From positions 1 through 38,276 of the forward strand of contig JAUUZQ010000029.1 of the NCBI GenBank assembly GCA_030589895.1: 38,276 nucleotides of DNA, in the 5' to 3' direction. Made by a program: the position numbers and the translations under genes. This DNA comes from Bacteroidales bacterium. GTDB taxonomy: Bacteria; Bacteroidota; Bacteroidia; Bacteroidales; GCA-2748055. The notes beneath the pieces are model-generated. The model had not been told where the DNA came from and did not search any database. It saw only the letters and a program-made list of their open reading frames with translations. This document shows positions 16,982-23,463 of the stretch, in pieces. Every line of letters begins with the position of its first letter. The first letter of the stretch is position 1.

Positions 16982-18602
16982 ATACTTTCACTCCTCCCGA
17001 GTATGTATAGGCTACATTTATTTGTGCTAAATTTTCTTCAGTGGCCGTCATTATATCCTCTTTTGTAACAATGAAATCTGCCAGTTTCCCGCTTTCTATA
17101 CTACCCTTGAGATCTTCTTCAAAAGTCGATTTTGCTGCCCAGATAGTCATTGAGCGCAACGCTTCCTCTCTTGTAAGACATTCTTCAGGCCTGAATCCAT
17201 TAGCAGGATATCCTTTCAGGTCCTTCCTGAATACAGCAGCATAGAATCCATATAGAGGATTGATCTGCTCAACCGGAAAATCACTTCCATTGGGAAGCCA
17301 TCCATTTTGGGAAAGCAGTGTTTTGTAGCTATATGCACCTTCAATTCTTGTCGCTCCCAATCTATCAATGGCCCAGTACATATCTGATGTGGCATGGGTC
17401 GATTGAATGGATGGGATAATACTGTACTTTGCAAACAACTTGAAGTCATCAGGATGAATAACCTGGGCATGCTCAATTCTCCATCTTCTGTCATTTTTCC
17501 CTTCAAGCAACTCTCCAAAAATTTTCAAAACCTGTCTATTGGCATCATCCCCAATACAATGGACAGCAACCTGAAAATTGTTCTCCAACGCTCGTTTCGA
17601 ATAGGCTTCCATATCTTCCAATGAAGTTACAAAGATTCCTTTGTTTTCAGGATCGTCAGAATAGGGCTCAATCATTCTTGCACCCCTGGATCCAAGTGCG
17701 CCATCGGCAAAAAGTTTTATGGTGCCGATTGTCAGATAGTCGTTCTGAAATATACCATTTTCCACATACGTTTTGAAGTTGTTTTCGCTGGGACTCAGCA
17801 TTGCATTCATCCTCATTTTCAATAAGCCTGATTGATGAAGTGAATCAATAAGCCTTACTTCATTGGTATTTAATCCCGCATCAGTTACGGAGGTGAGCCC
17901 TACTGCAAAACAGTTTTTCTCAGCTTCAAGCAGTCCCTTTTCAAGTTCCTCAATTTTGGGTTTTGGAATAATTTCCCCTACCAGTCCAATGGCATTGTCG
18001 ATTAAAATCCCGCTTGGTGCTCCATCATTCAATTTGACTTCGCCACCGTCGATCAAGGTTTTTGCTGTAATTCCAGCCATTTCTAAGGCAATAGTGTTTG
18101 CCCAGGCTGCATGTCCATCAATTCTTCTAAGAAGAACAGGGATCTCAGGGAAGGCTTCATCGAGTATTTTTTTGTTTGGAAATTCTTTTATTTCCCAGTC
18201 ATTCTGGTCCCACCCACGCCCTGTAATCCAGTCAGGATTATTTTCTTCCACGAATTTTTGGCATAGCTCAATGATTTCCTCTACCGAGCTGCTTCCTCTT
18301 AATTCAACCTGGTTAAGAGACAGACCGTAGCCCAGGAAATGACAGTGGGGATCGATCCATCCAGGATATATATAATGATCCTCCAGTGATAGGGTAGATG
18401 AGGCGCTATATTTCTCTTCCATCTCATTTTTTGTACCGGTATCGAATATATGACCATCTTTCACAACGAAAGCTTCCACTGTTGAAAATTTTTCATCTAC
18501 TGTATATATGGTAGCATCTTTCACCAGCAGATCAACTTGTTCTTTTTTCATGGTACATCCTGTAATGAGAATAGTAGCAATTAGAAGTAATATCCGGTTC
18601 AT
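16968..18602 (-). CDS. Amidohydrolase family 3 lipoprotein (YtcJ-like)
   Basis: The 544-residue protein has a short lipoprotein signal (ILITGC, Cys16) and an amidohydrolase_3 fold. Metal-site motifs are DPHCHFLGYG near residue 84, HCIGDDANRQ, RIEHAQVIHP and NGSDFPVE. Members hydrolyse C-N bonds with a metal centre in a TIM barrel. The lipid anchor suggests a periplasmic or outer-membrane site of action, unlike most cytosolic members. The substrate cannot be predicted. It lies first in a two-gene unit with the GNAT gene, so the two may act on related amino compounds (inference). Confidence 0.85.
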   Translation of the reverse strand: MNRILLLIATILITGCTMKKEQVDLLVKDATIYTVDEKFSTVEAFVVKDGHIFDTGTKNEMEEKYSASSTLSLEDHYIYPGWIDPHCHFLGYGLSLNQVELRGSSSVEEIIELCQKFVEENNPDWITGRGWDQNDWEIKEFPNKKILDEAFPEIPVLLRRIDGHAAWANTIALEMAGITAKTLIDGGEVKLNDGAPSGILIDNAIGLVGEIIPKPKIEELEKGLLEAEKNCFAVGLTSVTDAGLNTNEVRLIDSLHQSGLLKMRMNAMLSPSENNFKTYVENGIFQNDYLTIGTIKLFADGALGSRGARMIEPYSDDPENKGIFVTSLEDMEAYSKRALENNFQVAVHCIGDDANRQVLKIFGELLEGKNDRRWRIEHAQVIHPDDFKLFAKYSIIPSIQSTHATSDMYWAIDRLGATRIEGAYSYKTLLSQNGWLPNGSDFPVEQINPLYGFYAAVFRKDLKGYPANGFRPEECLTREEALRSMTIWAAKSTFEEDLKGSIESGKLADFIVTKEDIMTATEENLAQINVAYTYSGGVKVYEQQ

Positions 18603-18664
18603 TGTTTCTTTTTTTGTAAAAGTAGTAAAAAGAGGGGAAGATGGGAAGGAGAGAAGGGGTCTCC

Positions 18665-18718
18665 ATAGCTATTGGGAGGGAGGAGGGGTGCTGATAGCTA
18701 TCGAGAGGGAGAAGGGGA
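18665..18718. repeat. Two copies of a dispersed ATAGCTAT-purine repeat
   Basis: Two units begin with ATAGCTAT (18665 and 18694, 29 bases apart) and continue into a GAGGGAG-rich purine tract. The second carries the perfect palindrome GATAGCTATC. The same unit occurs inverted at 33251-33278. The repeat lies between the amidohydrolase start and the ywbE promoter-like box, with no coding potential seen. Confidence 0.8.
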
Positions 18719-18728
18719 GAAATTATTG

Positions 18729-18736
18729 TATTTTTG
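18729..18736 (+). promoter_or_regulatory. Candidate -7 box (TATTTTTG) for ywbE
   Basis: The octamer matches TAnnTTTG and ends 20 bases before the ywbE ATG. No clear TTTG element lies upstream, since that position is taken by the purine-rich repeat. Confidence 0.4.
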
Positions 18737-18756
18737 GGATTTCATATATTCAAATT

Positions 18757-18954
18757 ATGCAAGGAATAGTAAGAAGCAATATTAAGCCCGGAATATTTGT
18801 GAAAATTATCTTGAAACAAGATCAGAGGTCCGGTAAACTAACAGAAGGAGTAGTTAAGAATATTCTCACGAATAGTCCAGGTCATCCTCATGGAATTAAA
18901 GTACAATTGGAGACCGGCGAAGTGGGTAGAGTGAAATTTATAATGGAAATGTAA
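18757..18954 (+). CDS. ywbE: YwbE family protein
   Basis: The 65-residue protein matches the small YwbE (DUF2196) family: start GIVRSNIKPG, central VKIILKQDQRSGKLTEGVV, then NSPGHPHGIKVQLETGEVGRV. The family is conserved in many bacteria and has no established function; its short beta-rich fold suggests nucleic-acid or ribosome-related binding only by analogy. A longer in-frame reading back to 18508 exists, but it would run through the purine repeat and antisense to the amidohydrolase gene, so the ATG at 18757 is preferred. Confidence 0.85.
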   Translation: MQGIVRSNIKPGIFVKIILKQDQRSGKLTEGVVKNILTNSPGHPHGIKVQLETGEVGRVKFIMEM

Positions 18955-18978
18955 TCATATACAATACTTAATAGAGCA

Positions 18979-19227
18979 ATGAGATATCTGATTCCTATAT
19001 TTTTGCAGAAAGTAGTAGATATTACAATTGATCAAAAACCTGATGCAGTATTTATTACTGGTGATCTGTTTGATGGACGCATCAATCTTTCAGAAGAGAA
19101 TCTTTCACCTGTGAAACAGATAAAGGTCCCCGTCTTTTTTGTTGAGGGGAATCATGATGGATATGCAGATGAACATGGTATTGATTTATATCTTTCGGGT
19201 CATACCCATGCAGGTCAGATTTCCCCC
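18979..19227 (+). pseudogene. Metallophosphoesterase remnant with internal deletion
   Basis: About 83 residues match pieces of a YkuE/YaeI-type metallophosphoesterase: QKPDAVFITGDLFDG, VPVFFVEGNHDGY, then GIDLYLSGHTHAGQISP. The first metal-binding motif (D-x-H) is missing. The GNHD and GHTH motifs, normally about 80-100 residues apart, are only about 14 apart here, so the middle of the enzyme is gone. The C-terminus is lost too: after ISP the reading frame runs on into the signal sequence of the next gene. Without the first metal ligands and core strands it cannot be active. It is a decayed gene, perhaps formerly in a unit with ywbE. Confidence 0.85.
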
Positions 19228-19308
19228 ATTATCCTTCACTCTTTTCTTTGTACTATTTTCCCCATCTTTGCGTTAATATTTCAATACTCATTGTTTGAAG
19301 CTTTTATT

Positions 19309-20739
19309 GTGAAGAAGATACTCCTATATGCTGTACTGGTTTTTCTGATAAGTCTGCTCTTTTATTGCAATCCTGAAAGAAATTATATTGATGACCATGA
19401 TGCCCGCTTAAGCTTTACGGTTGACACCGTATATTTTGATACTGTGTTTACCACCATAGGCACTATCACCAGGTCATTTCGTGTTCACAATCATCACGAC
19501 CGCTTTATAAAGATTGACAAAATTGTCCTGGCCGGAGGTGATAATTCAGTATTCAGAATTAATGTTGACGGATTGGGTGGAACTGAGTTTGATGGATATG
19601 AGATTGCTCCCAATGATAGTATGTATATTTTTGTTGAGGCAACACTTGACCTTAATAATACAGCTGATATTTTGCGAATTCAGGACTCTATCACTTTTGA
19701 GGTGAATGGAAATTTACAGGATGTTGATCTGGTTGCCTGGGGACAGGATGTGCATTTGTTGCGGGATAGCATTCTGGATTATTCTACAACCTGGATTGCT
19801 GATAAACCATATCTGATTATAGGGGCAATTCTTGTGGATACATTGCAGACGCTTACAATGGAAGAGGGAGTGAAGGTTTATATGCACCGTGATTCATGGA
19901 TATATGTAAAAGGATCCTTGAAAATGGCTGGATCATATGAGAATCCGGTTACTGTGCAGGGGGACAGACTTGAGTTGTATTATGATGAATATCCGGGACA
20001 GTGGGGTGGAATCTATTTTGTGCCGGGAAGTGTTGAAAATGAGATAGATAATGCACTGATTATTAATGGAACAGTTGGGTTCTGGGCTGATTCTATGGTA
20101 AACTTTTCAGAGCCGGTTCTTAAAATATCCAATACTGAGATCAATCGGATGAGTCATGATGGAATCCTTGCCAGGGGCTCATCAATTGATGCTTATAATC
20201 TTGTCATCGGAGATTGCGGAAATAGTTGTTTGGAGCTTCTCTATGAAGGTTCATATACTTTCAATCATTGTACATTTGCAAATTATTGGTTTAGTGGTTT
20301 TTCTAACAGAAGAACACCTGCGCTGTTCATCGCAAATTATTTTGCGTATAAAGATGACAATGGAATTGAGCATATTGAAGCAAGGGATATTGAGGAGGCT
20401 ACTTTTCGGAATTGCATAATCTATGGCTCCAATGCCCATGAAATTATTGTATCCAAATCTCCTGATGGAATCTTAAATTACACCTTCGATCGTTGTCTGA
20501 CAAAGATGGATGAGAATAAGTACAATTTTCATCAGGATCCTAATTTTATTGCCATTACAAACGAAAAAGATCCACTGTTTGATTCCCTGCATGTTAGCTA
20601 TGAACTTGATACATTATCTCCTGCCATAGACATAGCTTATTTCGATTATTCAATTTCCTTCCCACTGGATAAAAAAGGAGACAATAGATTCGCCGATGGA
20701 AAACCCGATCTGGGCGCTTTTGAAAGAATTGAGCAATAG
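19309..20739 (+). CDS. Beta-helix lipoprotein with choice-of-anchor-Q-like end
   Basis: An open frame starts at 18979, but its first 110 codons are the metallophosphoesterase remnant and non-coding sequence. A GTG at 19309 gives a proper lipoprotein signal (VKKILLYAVLVFLISLLFYC, Cys20), so I place the start there (476 residues). The N-terminal part (FTVDTVYFDTVFTTIGTITRSFRVHN) is a beta-sandwich common in Bacteroidota surface lipoproteins. The middle (about 180-380) shows right-handed beta-helix rungs (KVYMHRDSWIYVKGSLKMAG, SNTEINRMSHDGILARGSS). The end, SPAIDIAY then KPDLGAFE, resembles choice-of-anchor Q. It is probably a surface or periplasmic binding protein of unknown ligand. Confidence 0.8.
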   Translation: MKKILLYAVLVFLISLLFYCNPERNYIDDHDARLSFTVDTVYFDTVFTTIGTITRSFRVHNHHDRFIKIDKIVLAGGDNSVFRINVDGLGGTEFDGYEIAPNDSMYIFVEATLDLNNTADILRIQDSITFEVNGNLQDVDLVAWGQDVHLLRDSILDYSTTWIADKPYLIIGAILVDTLQTLTMEEGVKVYMHRDSWIYVKGSLKMAGSYENPVTVQGDRLELYYDEYPGQWGGIYFVPGSVENEIDNALIINGTVGFWADSMVNFSEPVLKISNTEINRMSHDGILARGSSIDAYNLVIGDCGNSCLELLYEGSYTFNHCTFANYWFSGFSNRRTPALFIANYFAYKDDNGIEHIEARDIEEATFRNCIIYGSNAHEIIVSKSPDGILNYTFDRCLTKMDENKYNFHQDPNFIAITNEKDPLFDSLHVSYELDTLSPAIDIAYFDYSISFPLDKKGDNRFADGKPDLGAFERIEQ

Positions 20740-20780
20740 GCGCGATATTTCCACTTCTCATCACATTAAGGGGTATTAAT

Positions 20781-20828
20781 GCAACAATGCAACAATGCAA
20801 CAATGCGACAATGCAACAATGCGACAAT
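20781..20828. repeat. Second tandem octamer array, six units of GCRACAAT
   Basis: Six adjoining units: three GCAACAAT, then GCGACAAT, GCAACAAT and GCGACAAT. The array ends ten bases before the ATG of the next gene. Adjacent units create an ATG at each junction, so the array supplies extra start codons in all three frames; one of them opens a spurious 20-residue extension of the downstream gene. Confidence 0.95.
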
Positions 20829-20838
20829 GTGCAGATTG

Positions 20839-21870
20839 ATGAAAGGAAAGTATATCTTTCTCGGTTTTGCTGTAGTAGTGCTTTTGGCAGGGTGCTCCTC
20901 TGTTGAAAGACAGAAAAGTGGTGATGTGAATTTTCCAAATGACCTTCCCTGTACTTTCATGTTTTACAATGTGGAGAATCTTTTTCATCCATCTGATGAT
21001 TCACTCTCCGGTGATGACCCATTCACTCCTGCAGGAGAAAAACGATGGACCTATAGCAAGTACAATCGGAAGATAAACGCAATATGCAAAGTAATTCTTG
21101 CAGCAGGGGAATGGGAGCCTCCTTTGTTAATTGGATTGTGTGAACTGGAGAATGACAGAGTGCTTAAAGATTTAATATACAACCCATTGTTGATTGATTA
21201 TAACTACAAATTTCTGCATCGTGACAGCCCGGATCATAGAGGAATTGATGTTGCACTACTGTATAGGGAAGATGAGATCAGATACATTTCACATAGTTTT
21301 ATTAGCAATTGTCTGCCTGATGGAAGGAATACAACCAGAGAGATATTGCATGGTGAATTTGCTTTGCAAACCGACACTATTGATATTTATGTGAACCATT
21401 GGACATCAAAGTATGGAGGTGCATATGAGACTGAGAAATTCAGAGTTTACCAGGCCAGATTATTGTCGAATGCCATTGACTCCTTACTTTTTATTTTTCC
21501 TCAGCGAAAAGTGCTTGTTGCAGGAGATTTTAATGACAACAGCAGTTCAGCTTCAATTGAAATTCTTAAGGCGAATGAAATTTTGCAGGAAATTGTTCCT
21601 CAATCAGAATTCGACAGTTACAAGTACCAGGGAAAGTGGGAGTCGATAGATCATTTTTTTGTCGTCGGTAAATGGAACTCAGATCAATACAGAAGTGAAG
21701 TATTTGCACCTCGTTTCCTGCTTGAGGATGATGTTACTTATACAGGCTTAAAGCCCTTCAGGACATATGCGGGCTATTCCTATAATGGTGGAATTAGCGA
21801 TCATCTGCCAATCCTGTTGCATTTTAATCTTCAGGAGGCTGTTCAATCTGCCAATCCTGTTGCATTTTAA
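20839..21870 (+). CDS. Endonuclease/exonuclease/phosphatase-family lipoprotein
   Basis: The 343-residue protein starts at the ATG at 20839, which gives a lipoprotein signal ending LLAGC (Cys19); an upstream start at 20779 would add only octamer-encoded QCNNATM residues. The EEP fold is shown by FYNVENLF (about 42-49), CELEN, HRGIDVALLYR, the VNHW motif, VAGDFND and SDHLPILL, which are the usual metal- and phosphate-binding motifs. Members cleave nucleic acids or phosphoesters; with a lipid anchor this one acts outside the cytoplasm, perhaps in phosphate or nucleotide scavenging (inference). Its last residues are encoded by a duplicated stretch (see 21803-21885). Confidence 0.85.
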   Translation: MKGKYIFLGFAVVVLLAGCSSVERQKSGDVNFPNDLPCTFMFYNVENLFHPSDDSLSGDDPFTPAGEKRWTYSKYNRKINAICKVILAAGEWEPPLLIGLCELENDRVLKDLIYNPLLIDYNYKFLHRDSPDHRGIDVALLYREDEIRYISHSFISNCLPDGRNTTREILHGEFALQTDTIDIYVNHWTSKYGGAYETEKFRVYQARLLSNAIDSLLFIFPQRKVLVAGDFNDNSSSASIEILKANEILQEIVPQSEFDSYKYQGKWESIDHFFVVGKWNSDQYRSEVFAPRFLLEDDVTYTGLKPFRTYAGYSYNGGISDHLPILLHFNLQEAVQSANPVAF

Positions 21871-21885
21871 TCTTCAGGAGGCTGT
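21803..21885. repeat. Direct repeat of 40 bp, 43-bp period, at a convergent gene end
   Basis: Bases 21803-21842 and 21846-21885 are identical, starting ATCTGCCAATCC and ending AGGAGGCTGT. The first copy encodes the EEP protein's conserved PILLHFNLQEA in one frame. The second is read in another frame by that gene (NPVAF, stop) and on the other strand encodes the end of the CCA-adding enzyme (LQPPED, stop). Confidence 0.95.
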
Positions 21886-23315
21886 AACTCACTGACCTGT
21901 TTAAGTCCCAGCTCGCTACCGATTTTTAGCATTAGTTCATAAGCTGCTTTGAATTCATTTGGAATTTCACCATCAAGAATTGCTTCCTTGATGCTATTTT
22001 TAATAACTCCAATGGGTCTGCTGGGTTGTATATTGAATGCTTTTTGAATATCATCGCCGGAAATCGGAGGCTGAAAGTTTCGAATATGGTCCTTTTCTTC
22101 TATCTCAGTGATTTTTTGCCGGACAATACCAAAATTCTTCAGATGACGCTTTACCGTTCGTTCATTCTTTGAAGTAATATCTGCTTCACAAAGTGTCATC
22201 AGGTCATCAATTTCAGGTCCTGCGTCAAATAGCAATCTCCTGACAGCCGAGTCGGTAACAATTTCCTGAGAGAGTACAATGGGACGAAGATGTAATTTCA
22301 CCAGTTTTTGGACATATTTCATCTTTTCGTTGAGAGGAAGTTTCAATCTCTTGAAAATGGAAGGAACCATTTTTGCTCCGATAAAATCATGGGCATGAAA
22401 GGTCCATCCAATTCCCTGCTCAAATCTTTTTGTAGCAGGTTTAGCGATATCATGCAGCAATGCCGACCATCTCAGCCATAGATCATCCGACTTTTTCGAC
22501 AGATTATCAAGCACTTCCAATGTGTGCAGAAAATTATCTTTGTGTTTGATTCCTTTCCTTTCATCAACCCCTTTCATTTTGTGGAGTTCAGGAAAAATAA
22601 TTTTCAACAAGCCTGTTTTGTCAAGTAAAATGAATCCTCTGCCGGGATTTTCAGTCATTATTATTTTATTCAACTCATCACTTATCCGTTCCTGCGAAAC
22701 GATTGAAATCCTCTCTTTCGTTGATGAAATTGCTTTAAAAGTGTCTTCTTGAATTTTAAATCCCAGTCGTGTGGCAAACCTTATCCCTCTTAACATTCTC
22801 AACGGATCGTCATCAAAAGTTGTTTCAGGGTTCTGAGGCGTTCGGATGATCTTTTTTTCCAAATCTGATACGCCGTGAAAAGGATCCAATAACTCACCAA
22901 AAGTATCAGGATTTAGGGAGAGTGCCATGGCATTGATCGTAAAATCACGCCGGATCTGGTCATCTTCCAGTGTTCCGTTCTCCACAATTGGTTTGCGTGA
23001 TTCCCTTCTGTAAGACTCTTTCCTGGCTCCAACAAATTCAATTTCCTGTTTACCATGCTTGACCATGGCTGTTCCAAAGCTCTTAAAAATGCTGAGAGAA
23101 GTTTTTCCCCCCAGCTCATTTTTTACTTTTTGAGCCATATCGATCCCACTACCTACAACTACTATGTCAATGTCTTTGGCATCTTCCGGGGATTTCCCCA
23201 ATAGTATATCTCTTACAAATCCGCCAATTACATATGTTTTAACACTATCTCTGGCTGCTATGTCGGAGATAATTTTAAAAACAGGATCTGTTAAATATTG
23301 TCTCATATCTGTCAT
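21867..23315 (-). CDS. cca: CCA tRNA nucleotidyltransferase with HD domain
   Basis: The 482-residue protein (from ATG at 23315; a TTG three codons upstream is less likely) has the class II nucleotidyltransferase head: YVIGGFVRDILLG (28-40) and catalytic DID (48-50), then the RRDFTINAMA and DPLRMLRGIRFATRLGF motifs of the CCA-adding/poly(A) polymerase family. An HD domain follows (LLHDIAKP, with HDFIGAKM). It adds or repairs the CCA tail of tRNAs; the HD domain is common in bacterial CCA enzymes and may carry phosphohydrolase activity. Its stop overlaps that of the convergent EEP gene. The product could be a poly(A) polymerase paralogue, but a CCA enzyme is more likely. Confidence 0.88.
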   Translation of the reverse strand: MTDMRQYLTDPVFKIISDIAARDSVKTYVIGGFVRDILLGKSPEDAKDIDIVVVGSGIDMAQKVKNELGGKTSLSIFKSFGTAMVKHGKQEIEFVGARKESYRRESRKPIVENGTLEDDQIRRDFTINAMALSLNPDTFGELLDPFHGVSDLEKKIIRTPQNPETTFDDDPLRMLRGIRFATRLGFKIQEDTFKAISSTKERISIVSQERISDELNKIIMTENPGRGFILLDKTGLLKIIFPELHKMKGVDERKGIKHKDNFLHTLEVLDNLSKKSDDLWLRWSALLHDIAKPATKRFEQGIGWTFHAHDFIGAKMVPSIFKRLKLPLNEKMKYVQKLVKLHLRPIVLSQEIVTDSAVRRLLFDAGPEIDDLMTLCEADITSKNERTVKRHLKNFGIVRQKITEIEEKDHIRNFQPPISGDDIQKAFNIQPSRPIGVIKNSIKEAILDGEIPNEFKAAYELMLKIGSELGLKQVSELQPPED

Positions 23316-23347
23316 GAAGTACAAAAGTAGTATATTTGTAATTGAAT

Positions 23348-23424
23348 TCTCTAAGGGGGGTGCCTTAAATTTCAGGCTGAGATTATACCCTTAGAACCTG
23401 ATCCGGGTAATGCCGGTGTAGGGA
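23348..23424 (+). promoter_or_regulatory. TPP riboswitch (THI element)
   Basis: The conserved core is plain: GGGGTGCC, then CTGAGA (23377-23382), ACCCTTAGAACCTGAT (23387-23402), and GGGTAATGCCGG (23405-23416). P1 can form between TCTCT (23348-23352) and AGGGA (23420-23424). These are the pyrimidine-binding and pyrophosphate-binding parts of the thiamine pyrophosphate aptamer. It lies 39 bases before the TonB-dependent receptor start. I see no strong terminator hairpin there, so control may be at translation. Confidence 0.96.
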
Positions 23425-23463
23425 TAAGAAGAAATCGAATGAGACATTTTTAATTTTCAGGCT

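Noticed and set aside
18508-18756. N-terminal extension of YwbE to 148 residues
   Set aside because: It would be antisense to the start of the amidohydrolase gene and run through the purine repeat; the 65-residue form matches the family.
20779-20838. Upstream start giving the EEP protein a QCNNATM leader
   Set aside because: The residues come from the octamer array, and the lipoprotein signal begins at the ATG at 20839.
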